From positions 620,001 to 684,000 of the forward strand of contig NW_026570291.1 in the NCBI RefSeq assembly GCF_019649055.1: a stretch of 64,000 bases of DNA, read 5' to 3'. Shown piece by piece: positions 24,880 through 38,500 of this stretch. The notes beneath the pieces were generated by a model. It was not told the origin of the DNA. It ran no database searches and was given only the letters and a program-made list of their open reading frames with translations. Position numbers and translations under genes: made by a program. Position 1 is the stretch's first letter. Each line of letters starts with the position of its first letter. The stretch comes from Paramacrobiotus metropolitanus. Its lineage: Eukaryota; Tardigrada; Eutardigrada; Parachela; Macrobiotidae.

Positions 24880-27800
24880 TTATTTCACTTGAGTGGAATC
24901 TAACAACAAAAATAACTGGGCATCATCTGCGGAGTTATATTCAGGAAGCACTTCTTTGAACTGATCACTGCTTATTAGCCAATAAGTCATCATCGTTCCC
25001 TTTCCCTGAAAAGCAGAAAACAGCTATAAATAAATGTTCATCAGTGGTTTACTTTTCTGGTTTACTTTTCTGGTTGTACCTTCACACTCTGCATTCCTCG
25101 TTCTACCATGTGATAGATATGGAATTCATCAAGCAGTAATTTTGTCGCTTGCGACACCTGGATTCTTAAAGGCAGAGACGAGCTCTCCATGCGGGAAGCA
25201 GTATTTACTAGAAAAAACCCGAATGAAAAAGCGTTCTGTCTGCGCAGGAACGTGTTCTGTAATATCGTGCAGTGTGAGAACGACAGTTGCATACCGGTAT
25301 CACCGAAGAGACAGTAGCGGGGCATTTTCAGACCCACTATGCCGGCTATCACAGGTCCGCTGTTAATCCCGATCCGAACTTTCAGTGGTTCCGAGAGTAC
25401 CTCGGATATTCTGACCGACACTACAGTGTTCAGAATACTTAGAGCCATGTTGGCAATTTCCGCTGAGTGCTTATTGCCATTACGCTGAGGAATACCCGAA
25501 ACACACATGTAGGCATCACCAATTGTTTCCACTTTGTACACCTCTGCACTTTTCATTATCACTCCATCAAAAGCTGCAAAAAAAACCTGCATTTAGAAAC
25601 ATCGTATATTGGAAACAAATAGCCTGTACACGCTGCTCATCAGCGCAAGTGTAGCAAAACTGCTGGTACCCAAAAACTCTGATCGATAAAAGCATTGCCT
25701 CTTTACCTGAATAAAGGTCATTCAGAAGTTTCACAACTTCAAAAGGCGTATGTGTAGAAGCAAACGTCGTAAAGCCGACGACATCGGAGAAAAATACCGT
25801 GGCACTCTCAAAGTACTCAGGCTCAACCAGTTCTCCATTGGCCAGTTTGGCAGCCAATGCCGCCGGTAACATATTATTCAGCAGTGATTCCAGGCTCTTG
25901 GTTGTCTTTTCTAAATCTCTGGTGCGTTCCATCACTTTCTCTTCCAAAGTAGCAGCATAGCGCTCCACGGCTACCATCATGGTGTCCAGGATACTTTTCT
26001 GCTTCGGATTAGCTTTCTTTAGCTGTTTTAAGATTTCCGAGAATGTTGGACGGTTTTCTGGATTGGCATCCCATGTCGACCAAATTAGCGCACCGATCTG
26101 GTCGAACTTCATGGCTAATTCGTTGTAATACGCCGGTCGCAGATGATCGGATTTGATTTGTTTCAGCAGCAACTGGGGAGATTTGAAAAGGTCATCGCTC
26201 AAGGCTTTCAGTATATGTTCATATAATTCACAACCGGAAAATATCTCGTACATAACGACTCCGTAGCTGTAAACATCAGCGGGTTTCTGCATACCACTAG
26301 CGGCATATACACCCGCTATCCAAATTAACGCTTCGGGAGCCGTCCAGAAGAGCAGTCGGCAGTAGTCGTATTGGTTAATCTCTTGGTTCTCTCGTCGTTC
26401 AAAACATTGTGTATTCGTTCGTAGGCGAAAAACTCAACTCTGTTGGCTTTGTGCAGAGATAGCTGCTCCCAGTCTCCAACGACGACATTCCAACGGGCAT
26501 CGAGATAGCAGCAGCTTGTTGTCAACTGGCCATGGATAACGTTCTTTTGGTGAAGATAAGCCATGGCTTGAGCAATGTCTGTGATAATGGAACTTCGGAA
26601 GATGTTGTCCAAATGGAATTTTGTGCTGCGTAGGATGTCCGTTAACCTACCTTCAAAAATCGTAATACCTATATCATTAAACAGGCGTCCAGCTGTTCAT
26701 GCGAATGTCGCAGTTTAAACATTTACTGGCCGTCGCAAAATTAGATCTTTCTAAGTGCAGATACTAGAATTCAAATTCTCCAAACACTTTGGTCGTACAA
26801 CGGTTCCAAATAAAATTACTCGTACTCGTCTGAGTCGTCTTTACTTATATTTGTATGCATACTCGTATAGTGTTACAACAGAATACCTGTATGTATCCGA
26901 AGGCAAAATCACAGGCTTCATTACCCTACATCAACTTTACCTTTAGCGGGACAGATGCTAATAACGTTCCACCGCTGCTTCCGCTCACAAATTCCAATAA
27001 ACTTTAATACATTTCCATGATCAATGTCATCGCGAAAATGTACCAGCATGACCTTCGTCTGCCATCGCAGCGCCGTAGGCTCTAGATGGTAGCATAATGT
27101 CGTCAGCAGCAGATTATCCCCTATCATTTGATGCACAATCTCCCCTTCAAATCCCGTTATCCAGTCCACCACTTCTCCCGAACTGGGACCCGAATGTCTG
27201 GATTTCGTGCTAACGGCCGATCCAACCGGTTTGGCGTGCGCTTCGATGACCGCTGCGGGAACGATAAAAGAGTTGGTCAGCGCACTTTTATGCTTTTGAT
27301 ACTGCGCAAAACCCCACACGGAAAAAATGATTAAGCCAATAGCCATGACCAGAACGATGACGATGGCGGTAGGCAGTTTCCAGGCGTCATGAGAACCGTC
27401 TTCTAGCGACACAGCGTAATCCGTCATTTCTTTGACATTATGGCTTTGGCATGTCATTTGAAACAGCGCTTGCTGTCTGACCTGATTGAAGACGTTAGCG
27501 CTCAGTGGGACTTTCATCAGATCCCGTGCTACAGTCTGCGCTAAAGGATCACTCAGCAGATAATCAAACATTCTGTACAGTTCCATCGCAGTGGTGCAGT
27601 TGCGCATAGACGTTTTTCGGATTACGAAATACGTAAAACCGGCGATTGGATACGTTACATTTCCCCGCAGATTGTTGAGGTCGGATGTTAACCGTGCGCC
27701 GAAATTGGGCGCTGTATCGATAGCCGCTTCGACGCTGCGGAGAGTTGGGAAAATGAAGTGACCTTCTTGATTCTCCAGCCGAGCTTCCATCAAACTGGAA

Positions 27801-29792
27801 TCACGTGCGTCAGATGTGCCTAAGTAGCCGATGGAGTATTTGTTTTCCAGAAGAATAGCGGCTAAGCCACGCCCCGTGTTGCCGCATCGAATATTCAGCG
27901 TAGAGTTCCATTTTATTGGTTTTTCGTTGGATTTACATCCTGAAAATGTTAAACCAGATAATAAATCAGCGGAGAAAGCTTTAGAAACCGTAAATTACTG
28001 TAATACTTGATTTTGGCTTGCGTACCATCGCTGAATTTGGAATAGACTGTTTTCCAAGTATTGCTGAATAGCGCCAACGCTCCTGTGAATATCTGGGTCG
28101 TGCCTGAACCGTCAGCGCGAACCACAACGATGATTTTGTTATTGACATTGCGTAAAGCTTCGTTATGCAGGATAATTAATGGATCATTCCAGTACTGGAT
28201 GGTTCCGTTAAATATCCCAACAAGGGCTTCTTGGGTTAAGTTTAAGCAGCTGGACAGATCGTGTGATGCCGTGCTGCAGTTGGTCGAAAGCTCCGGGACG
28301 TTGTATGGTACCGACACCGACCTGCCATCATATTATTCTATCACCAACTTAATATTATTATACTTGTCTGTGCAATCAGTAATCATGATCAGCATTACTG
28401 CGGGACCATTTGGTTCTTTAAATACTATTCTTTGCCCTCAAAATTCCTTTAACTACCGCCTACCGGCATGCAGTCTAACTGTCGCAACAGTGAAGTGTGG
28501 CAAACGGCACGTTCCTAAATAATTTTCAGTACTGGATAGCCGCCTGCAGAACAAACTGCTGTCTCTCCGAATCAAATTATTACTTCGAGCGGTTTAACAT
28601 TAAAAACGGGTGGTTAACGCGATGTAAGCCTTTTCACATCATTCTAATATCGCTGATGCACTACGCAGGCGGTATGTGCCTTACCCTGCCATTGTGGGAA
28701 ACATTTGGAAATCCGGAAATGCATCGTATGTTGCATTATTCAGTTCCGCATCCGACCCCGCCACGTCGAATTCACCGCTTTTTAATCTGGCAAGGCCTTC
28801 CCCGCTACCTATGCCTTGGTAGCTGAATTCCACCCGCACGAATTTAGAACGATGTGCTTGGTAGACGGGCTTCCAGACCTGCTAATCATACCAACATTCG
28901 GTGCATGAATGCATTTTGCAGTATACACCTATATCAGCCTGCAAAACGGAAAGTGAAAATTCAACCTGGTTTCTGGAAATAGGCAGCAGCTTAAACTAAA
29001 CCGGTAACAAAATCTTACCGCGGTTATCCAAATTATATACAGATAGTTAAAACCGCGAAGGCAAGGAAGTTTTGATGTTTCGGGCAGATCCAATGATGTA
29101 CTACGAGTAGTATTTTTATTTATACTTTGCGTGCATTCGTGACGACATTTATTAGTTACTGAAATCACCATTACGACTTAATTATAAGCATGCTCTTAGT
29201 AAAGGTGAAAAGGTTTATGCACTTTCGATACCTCGGATGCCTTTTAACACCGGCTAAACTATACTTATCTAACCCCAGTACTGTATACTGTAGAGCTGAT
29301 GTTAAGAGTTTACGGTACAAGTATGCAGGATATCTATAGATTGCTTTATACAATTGTATCTACAGAGTAGATTGCTGTTACTACTCGTACTCTACCTTAC
29401 GGTTAGAACACGGCATTCCTGCCGTACCGGTTGGGTAAATCTGCCAGCATAGAAGTGTACGCAATGTACTAGCATGTACAAATAAATTCAACTGCTGCTG
29501 ATAGTTACGGTATGGAGTTAACAAAACTTCGTTTACAGCATAGCTAATAGTAGGTTTTTACGTTTTGTATACATGTAAAAACACTAAAATTAAACTATTA
29601 TTGAGAAGGATTGAAAACTGATACTGCAGTTCAGTCATAGGCTGTCCGACAGAAACAGACCTGGTAGACATCAAAGGGCATTGTAGAGCCTCCGGCACGC
29701 ACAACTATCAATGCTTGTGTGTCAGCGTCTATGATCCCGGCGAATATGAGCAAAAGTACAATCGTAACACAAAAGTCTGCCAAGAAGGCCAT
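24880..29792 (-). CDS. Receptor guanylate cyclase with PstS-like phosphate-binding ectodomain (copy B)
   Basis: Eight minus-strand exons: 29792-29661, 28878-28685, 28321-28026, 27939-26941, 26650-25707, 25573-25295, 25207-25080, 25005-24880. Exons 2, 3, 6, 7 and 8 have exactly the lengths of those in copy A. About 1032 residues result if one missing base near 26390 is allowed for, where LNDE should run into NQEINQYDY. Domain order matches copy A: signal peptide, PstS-like fold ([32 protein letters not shown]), a membrane helix starting [17 protein letters not shown], pseudokinase domain, linker, and cyclase with FFSDVVGFT and VETIGDAYM. The C-terminal tail [17 protein letters not shown] differs most from copy A. 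The two copies are a tandem duplication with constrained catalytic domains, so both are probably functional. The frameshift is likely an assembly error; copy A is intact at that position. Confidence 0.9.
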
Positions 29793-30711
29793 CGTCGGAA
29801 GTGTGCTATGAATGTCATTGTCGTCCAGCAGACATGTTTCTGGAAGCGAGGTTTAAACCAAATCTCCGCTACAGATGCTGCTTCTATGGTTAAATGAGCT
29901 GGATCAAAATCCCACATGTAATCAATCAGTGATCGGCTTACCGCCATGATCAGAATAGATGAACTAATAAAAGATTCATGCTGGAGATAATTGGGATTTG
30001 CGTTTGTGCTTCGACAGAACGGTGTCGGTCATCGGATGTTACTCGTATTACTCATAGTCAGGTATACAGGAGGCGTTTCAAAGGCTCAATGCGTATGGAG
30101 CTAATCTCATTATCTGACTTCGCCTGTTTACGGTCTTGCATCAAATCGGTATACCTAGTTACAAGGGTTAAGCCCAGAAAAATACTAACAGCCGGAAAGT
30201 GTCGGTTTCACAAATCACGTGCAATGCTGGCTGTTACACGGGAAGTAGCTCACTTACGTGTTTGCAGCGGAGCTAAAACTGGCCTGACGTTGAAGGTTAA
30301 GTGTTATGAATTATATACATTCAGGATCTTTTGTATACAGATTTGTTAGCAATTCGCGCACAATCGTTTTTAAATTTAATCAGTACAAAAAATAGGCAAG
30401 CCTAGATAAAGCAGATCACTGATTCATTATCAATTTTACTGGACATGGAAGCGGTAAATAATTTACTCGGTATACACTATATAGCCTTACGTAGTCCATC
30501 CGTTTACCGTTCTTTTTCGAGATTAATCAAGCAATGCACAAGCACAATCAAGTACACAAGAAAATTAACATGTAAACAACTACGAGCGAAAGTCTTCAAT
30601 AAAAAAAATGTAAAAAGAAACGCTCTGGTTTTCTGAACGGTACTCCTACTGTCTACATATATGAACTGTCTCGCATAACAACGTTGCAGTTCGTGTCTCT
30701 AAATGCAGTAC
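29793..30711. other. Spacer between the two candidate first exons of cyclase B
   Basis: No further exon is recognised here. If 30712-30818 is an alternative first exon, this is its intron and also holds the promoter of the exon at 29661-29792. Confidence 0.4.
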
Positions 30712-30818
30712 CTTGTAGATTTCAAGTGGTAAAGTAGCTCCCCGCTGTTAATGTAATATATCGGGAGGCCAAGCACCGGGAAGGTTACGATCGCAACGGC
30801 CAACAAGAGCATCACCAT
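30712..30818 (-). CDS. Extra signal-peptide exon of the PstS-like cyclase, upstream of copy B
   Basis: ATG at 30818 begins a strongly hydrophobic leader. The exon ends with GATLPLEIYK before a GTACTGC donor after 30712. One base is missing in a C run near 30740-30743 (plus strand). With that base allowed for, the exon has 36 codons, ends in phase 0 and reads NSGGATLPLEIYK, parallel to the exon at 22162-22272. Position and similarity suggest that the duplicated unit contained two first exons. Confidence 0.6.
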
Positions 30819-33800
30819 CTCCTGGCACGGTCGCGCTCAGTACAGAAATGAATCCCATCAGTTTTATCTGCCGCTAGTGCAAAATGGACGCTTGTCCGTC
30901 CGTACGCTTATTTGCGCATGCGCGATCATCTATATGAATGCCGGAACTCCGATAACGAGCGAAATTTAGCAGGTATGCACACAGCTGTAATTACCTTGGA
31001 AATGTATACTTCCAGTACTGCCACCACCGCATTCGAATTCATGGCCATACGGCACATACCGGTGGAATAAGAGAAACGTTGGAATCTGCCTAAACTTTCG
31101 AGATAATCCATTCTGACGCAGGCTTCGTTGTAATTTTAACAAGGACAGTAATTCTCTGTTTAATTAACAAATACACTGTAAAATCGTTAAGGACGATCAG
31201 TAAAAATAAACACCGCGGAAGATTGGCCGTGATGGCCGAATAGTGTGTGATTTCGTCATCAGTCGGACGTTGAAGCTGTAGACGGGACAGATTACATCAG
31301 AAAGGCTAACGAAATTCACAGATTAGGAATATGTCATTATCCCGCAAGACCGATGGAAATTGTTGTAATACGTGTCGACAGCCGGTAAAATCGAAAATTG
31401 CTTTCAGCAGGAAGCTGGGAGTGCGCTTTTACGTGTTCCGACAGGTGAATAAGATATAACAGCTGCTGCAAAAAGCCGCAAACAGGACAGCTTGAGGGTA
31501 ACTGGAAGCTGTTTGTACGATGTCTCTCTTTGCATCAACAGCGCTTTATGCATAACCCGGGCTACATACATAACCTTTGCCACAATCGTTTCCCTGCAGC
31601 TTGTTACATTATTTTCATTTTCAGAAAATGGTACATGATATACTTGTGGTAAAAAAACAAACCGGTACTCAAATTGCTGTCTTTATTGTAGATCGATTGA
31701 TTATTGAACAGTTGCTCGCGTAACTTCGTTGTGTATACGAAATACAGTATGGCCACTGGTCCAGTACCGAAAGATACAGCAGCTAATTCACAGCCACAGC
31801 ACTATAATTTAAGGTGACTTCTTTCATGTTTTCGCCGATTCTGTCGAGGTATTGTATGGCACCAAGTGGTGCTTCACTCATGAGTCATGACTATGCAATA
31901 CATATAATGGGCCACAACAAAAACGATAATCATAATTTCTTGTTTCTCAAATATTAATCCAGCAGTACCGCAGTAACAGATGGCGGCGTCACATATATGC
32001 GCATGTACCAACTGCACGGAACCCATGAAAGCGTGACGGGAAATGGAATATAATACCGAATGTACAATAAAGTCGATCCGTCGGCGTCAAACCGAAAGTC
32101 AACCCAGCATTGTCAGCTAGTTTATTTTACTCCCCACAAAATATGAAGACATCCGCTTGCACTTTCGTAGCACACGCAAACATAATCCTGCTTATCTCTA
32201 CAAAGTGTGTGAAGCAAATCTCTATCTTTCGTCGTATTATTCGACTGGAGTTGACTGGCGTTTCTCATTATGTTGCAGGTACAGTGTAGAAGGCGCCTAG
32301 CCACCGCCCTGGAAGAACATCCTTATACAGTGGAACCTTCGAATTCAGAGATAAGTTTCAACTGACGGACTTCGCAAACAATAAGTGAAAGAAGTTTCGC
32401 ATTCCTTATGGCGCAGCTTTAGAACGAGCTGAAACTTCCTCGGGAGTCGTATTCAAGCATCGCCTGTTTCAACACTCCAGTTTGGATCGTGTCAAATGGA
32501 CGGAACTAAGCTGGACCAAATGTGTCATTTACTGATGAGCATTATTCTTTATTGTGGATTACTGTTGCATCCTTTATTGTTTTGTTTTGCGCAGTGCTTT
32601 CATTCATTCCCCATCAATATTAAAAATATGAATCATAGTAATATCGGTACAAGTATTTAGACGTTAACTCATACGGGAAACGTATGAATCACAATCACCC
32701 TTAAATCAGTGTTTTTTCGTCTAGAAAAAGACAAAATTTGTCCTGGAAGTTTTTTGTCGTAATCCGACATAACGTAATAATTTTGTCGGTACGAATTGTG
32801 CCTCCCGCCCCCAATCGTTTATGAAATTAATTGCGGCTGTATTCTAAATATTATACATATTATCCGTTATATGTATTCTGTAGTACGATACTAGTAATTT
32901 TAATGCGATTGTGCGGATTCATTTGTTTCGGCGCTTTTCTTCATTAATCAGCAGGGCAATCTGGATTTGGTTGTTGTGGTGTATGTATCAATGTGGCAAT
33001 AGTTTTCGGCTGATACAGAAATGACACTGGCATCGAACAGTTAATTAATAACAGTTTGGGCAAAATTGTATTCATCGTTTCCTGGAAAAATAACTTTTTG
33101 GTCACTGCATTCTGCATGCAGACAGCTGCAGGTTTCTGCGTGGATGGTTTATTCAAACCATCCACTCCAATTTGGCTTGATTAGCATTAAATTTTAACGT
33201 GCGGTTTGATTGTGAAGCAATCAGGGATTCATAACAGTGCAATGCGCACAATAACCATGCAACAATTCACCAAAGCAAAGAAATACGAGCATCGTAGGCA
33301 GGCATCAGTTTGTAATAAAATGCGGCTGCACTGTTCAGACGATTTCAAAATCTTTGCCTAAAGACGCAGTGACACAGCTTGTTGCTCCCTGTTGATATCC
33401 CAATTAATTAAATAGTTCCATATGAGCTGCCGCCGATAATTATTTACTTGGAAACGCAAGACCAGTGAAATCAAGATTTAGTGGTGCAGTGCGGTATGAA
33501 GCTTGCGATCGACTAAAATATCAAATTTTGAGTTTGCATCGCACTGACAACTTTTGCCGCACACCATGGGACTGTACATATGGCACATTCAGCCGTTGCG
33601 ACGCGACTCCGTGTGAAATCCTGATAACTTGTGATAAGAGACTTTTTTTATACTAGTAATATTATCACGCACGCGTCCGTGCGCGTCTGCTATGGGAGTT
33701 CAGCTATTGTAACTGTTTAATGTGTTCTGTTAATTAATCATAGGATTAATGAACAGAAAAAGGAAAAATAAAATGAAAAACGTTTTACAGTACATACTTC

Positions 33801-35594
33801 CGCGGTGTTCGTTATATACGTAAGCACGGTACACAGATTATATTGTACCGTTCCGAAAGTATACTGTACGTACATATAATATCTATAATATAGATATATT
33901 ATCTATATATTATTATCGATCTATAATATAATATCTATAATATTTACTTATATTATAAGTATGCACATAGCGATAATATGTACACATGTTGTGTAAGTAT
34001 GCGTATTTGGGCTTTTGAAATAATTTTTTGCTGCATCTATCACAAGATTACAAGAGCCGTTATTTTAGAATTTTACAGTAAGTACTATGGATAAAAGCAG
34101 ACTGTTTCGGTTTTGTGCTTACCGTGATTAGGAATCGATTTAATTTACAGGCACAAGGCGATTAATGTTTTTAAGTAATTAACGTAATCGGTTAGTATTT
34201 CATGGCGCATGTGAAAAATTACACATACCGACTTTCATTAACAGTGTCTACTCACTGTTTAGCTGCTCCCGAAATTCTGAAGTCCGTAGGTCATACTATC
34301 TCGGTTATTGTGCGTACTCTCCGTAGTCAGCATAGATCTCTCTCCAGATTTGTGAAGTAAAGTATTTATAAAGTATTTATAAAGTGATATTATATGAAGT
34401 ATTTTAAATGTTTATACGAAGTGCTACCCATATATGTGAATGCATATAATTATGTAAGTACGTATATGCAGATGCATAATGATGCATACTGCGCCTTATG
34501 CGTAATCACTGATAAGGGCAGATTTTATAATCAATTATTAAGAACAAAAATGAAAAAACCTAATCTTTTAAGGTACTCGTGCACCAAGATTCATAGAGGT
34601 TTATCCGTGTATACTATTTTATAGAGATTTATCCATATTATTATAGCGTTCTATAGCATGCGGTCGAAAGTCCCGCTACGCATTATGCGCAAGCAAACGC
34701 GCAAAATGGTTGACTGGAAGTGCAGGGCTGATCACCTGATTTTCACAGTTTTTCACAATGACGATGGATGAGCGTGTATCAACTTGAGCATTTCCCTATT
34801 TAAAAATTAGAAAAAGGAAAATATATTTAATGTAAAACTTAGCAAAAATACATAAAGTATATAAAAATATACAAAGTGTATGCAACTGAGGTTTTGCCGA
34901 TAAAATGCAGGATTATTAGCTAGTATGTGTATAAGGTATGTGTGTTTTCGAACAAAAGTTGCCAAACCACGACAATAATCGTGCCGAACGAGATAGAAGT
35001 TACACTACCCAGGCGTTATCAGTCAGCGCTGAAAGCGATTTGCATGAACCGACGTGCAAACCTGTGTATCACATGCGTTTTTTTGTGAATCACTCATCCG
35101 AAACATATAAAACTGTCTTTCCATATAAATGTTTTTAATAGGGATTATACGAGAGCACATTCTCTTGTGGTAGTCTACAATCTCGTGCAGGGTTGTCTCG
35201 ATTGTTGTAGACCTTAAGCTAATTAAATAAACAAACAAACGATCGATCATAAATCTGACCTTATTTCTTATTTCCTTATAAGCTATGCTTATTTCCTTAT
35301 AAGCTATTGGCACTTATTGTATCAAAATTTATCCGCAAGCTACAGTTAATATGCGAGTGCATCTACATATAAATTATAATACATTTTACTTTTACAGCAA
35401 CAAATGCTGTTTTTACCGTTTCAACCACCGAAGAAACGGTAATGGTTGTTTGCAGCTACATGTAGTTGTACTAGTTGACAAGAATAATTTTACGCTGTTG
35501 TCTGTCATTTATCGGCCCACACTTGCATTTATGCACGCCTGGTGACAACTTCTAGTGAAGCTTGTTAGTTTATCATCACCAGTTTATATTCTAG
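30819..35594. other. Gene-poor spacer
   Basis: About 4.8 kb with only short open frames on both strands and no recognisable product. An AT-rich, self-complementary stretch of TATAATATCTATA-type units lies at about 33870-33965. The end of the stretch should contain the arylsulfatase promoter. Confidence 0.45.
33870..33965. repeat. AT-rich, self-complementary low-complexity block
   Basis: Repeated ATATCTATAATATAG-like units can fold back on each other. There is no coding content. Confidence 0.7.
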
Positions 35595-38500
35595 ATGTCA
35601 AAACCTATCACGACCTTTTGTACGTGGATAGCTGTTCTGATAGCTCTGGCGATTGCATTAAGTGAATGTAGCCGGAGATATAACGCAAGACACTCAATCA
35701 GACGCCGTTTCCGGCATGGACACGCGCGGGCCTGGAATCCCGGAACACCAGCTCGGGTTAGGCATGTTGACCGGGTTGGAGAGGAAAAGGCCACCACACG
35801 AATACCTAACATTGTCCTTTTCATTGCCGATGACCTGGTAAGTTATTGCGAAAATTATATAATCCTAATACGTAGAACAGCAGCAATGTGTACGATATGT
35901 TCTTTCATGAAAGCGGAACAAGAGTTGTTCACGTCAAGATTTATGCGCTTTCAAGAGTTAAGAAAAATTATGATTTTTTCGGTTTTTTTCTGAACATTTA
36001 TGCACATGTGCCAGTATGCTGTCGTTCACTACTTCGTAAAAAATCGTAAAGATATTATTGAGGCAATGTTGAAATATCAGTGGATTTGTCAAAAGTAGAA
36101 CATTTTATATATTACTTTCGCGGTTTTGTCGTAAATCTTCAGTCGATATCTCAAAATTTCATTCAATAACAATTATGCGGATGCAAATGCGGTGCATAGC
36201 CTTCCGTAATTGCTTTGTATATGTATTGTTAATTGTAACGTAAATTAGCAATCATAAGCGTGCACCGGATGGACCAAGCCACGCACGCTAAGTACGTAGG
36301 AGAAGTCCCTACCTTTTAAATTTACTGAATTTCGTGATTACTTTATATTTCGCAGGGACATGCCGATATTGGTTACTCGGAAGGCAACCTCCAGACACCA
36401 ACACCGCACATTGATAAATTAGCATGGGACGGGATCATTCTCAATCGTCATTACACCAACCCCTTATGCTCGCCATCACGCTCAGCCTTAATGACCGGCA
36501 AAGATGCTTGGAGAGTTGGTAATTTATGTGATACAATTAAGCGAGTAACGGTGTCCCTCCTATCCATGTGAGTGCAGCTACGAATACAACAATACGTACA
36601 AAAATTGATTTTTACAAATCTATGTTTTTGATTTTGTTGAACTCGAACTATAATGTTCTTATACTGTCTAAGATAAAAGCTGCGAGCACATCTTTGTATA
36701 TACCATAATTGTGCAGGAATGCAGTCCAGTGTGCTTAGTGAAGGTGAACCGTGGGGACTTCCAGTGCAGTTCAAGATTCAACCGCAGTATTTTAAAGATT
36801 TGGGATACAATACATTCCTCGTCGGAAAGGTAAGTCTGCATTTATTTTTCGGTTTACGTTTTACTTTCGATCTCCACTATTTGCCTTTTTTATTAGTGGC
36901 ATTTGGGAACATACTCCCGGGACCATTTTCCCAGTAAGTGGGTACTGAAGTTAACGGATTGTGCGCTTTTTAATTAGTTACTCACTACAGCGTGCATTAA
37001 TTGATTGCAGATCATCGTGGTTTTGATTATTCGTTCTGGTTCCATAGTGGTGATCTGAACTGGTTTAATTACACAACTGGATGGGTAAGAAATGCGACAA
37101 CTTAATCATGTTTGTTTTGTATCCATAATACACCCAGACTTCCGATTTATTACATATTGTCACTGCAAATGTTGCAGTTTTATCATGTCTGTTAAATTAA
37201 TCATAAACCATTCATAAATTATTATCGATCCAAGTTTTTCGCGCCATACGGTTGTAACAAAATTATTATCCAGATACTTGGCCTTGGCCTTAATCATGCT
37301 TGTTTTGTGCCCATAATATACTCAGATTTCCGATGTATTACGTATTGCAAATGTTGCAGTATCATGTCTGTTAAATCAATCATCATAAATTCTCGTTCAT
37401 AAATTATTATCGATCCAAGTTTTTAGCGCCATACGGTCGTAACGAAACTACTGCCTAGAAATTTGGCCTTGAAAACTTCTTGACTGCTGTCAAGAAACTT
37501 GACACCGAAACTGTTTTTTAATAGCTGAGTGTATCAGTTTAAAAGTGATACACTTTTGAAATGCGGAGCTGGATACTTGTATGATTTATGGTAGTTCAAC
37601 CGGCGTTCATATCTACTTAATTCATATTCAACCAAACACAGCAGGCACATTTGGAGGAAAAGTCATTTTAAGGGCAGTAAAGGAGAAGAAAGTATATAGT
37701 AAAGGAGAACAAATACTAGTAAAGCAAAGTACAGGACATAAAAAGAACTTAACCTGTAATGACAAAAAATACAAAATACAAAAGTCATCACCTCCATTAA
37801 ACAAGAAACCTATGACGGCGTTTAGATTGCGCCGGTGCCAAACAGCGGACGGGCATTTCGCGAGAACGACAACATGGTGTTCGCCAATATAACGAACAAC
37901 TTCTACTTCCCGGAAATGATGACGGCCAAGGCCGAGCAAATCATACACGATCAGGACCCCAATCAGCCGTTTTTTTATCTCTGCTTCGCTACACCCGTTC
38001 CACACACCGCAATTGGTCAGTTCGGACCAGTTTTGCAGGTGATGCCCAAATATCAACTACGTCCACCTGTTCGCTCGTTTACTGACCACTTTCTCGAGCG
38101 CAAAAAACACATCGGTAAGGTCGTTTGTTTACAACACGGCACAATTTCTTGGAATCGCGCGCATTTAAAGACCTTCAGCATTATCTTTAACACTTTAACA
38201 CTATGGGCAGTACAGCAAAAACAAACCTAATTAAAAGATAAACCAAAGGTCATGTCCGTGCTTGAAATTTAACTTTCAGGGCTTATTCAAGTCCTGGATG
38301 AACAGCTCAAACGCATAGTGGAAGCCTTGACGTACACCGGCGCCATTGACAACACCATCGTAGTTTTCATCTGTGATAACGGTGCGCCGATTTTGGGGTC
38401 CTCTGCCGCACGCGCCAACCGCGGCAGCAACTGGCCGTTGCGTTTGGGCAAGGGTTCGCTGTTTGAGGGAGGAGTGCGGACGTTGTCTTTCATCTGGTCA

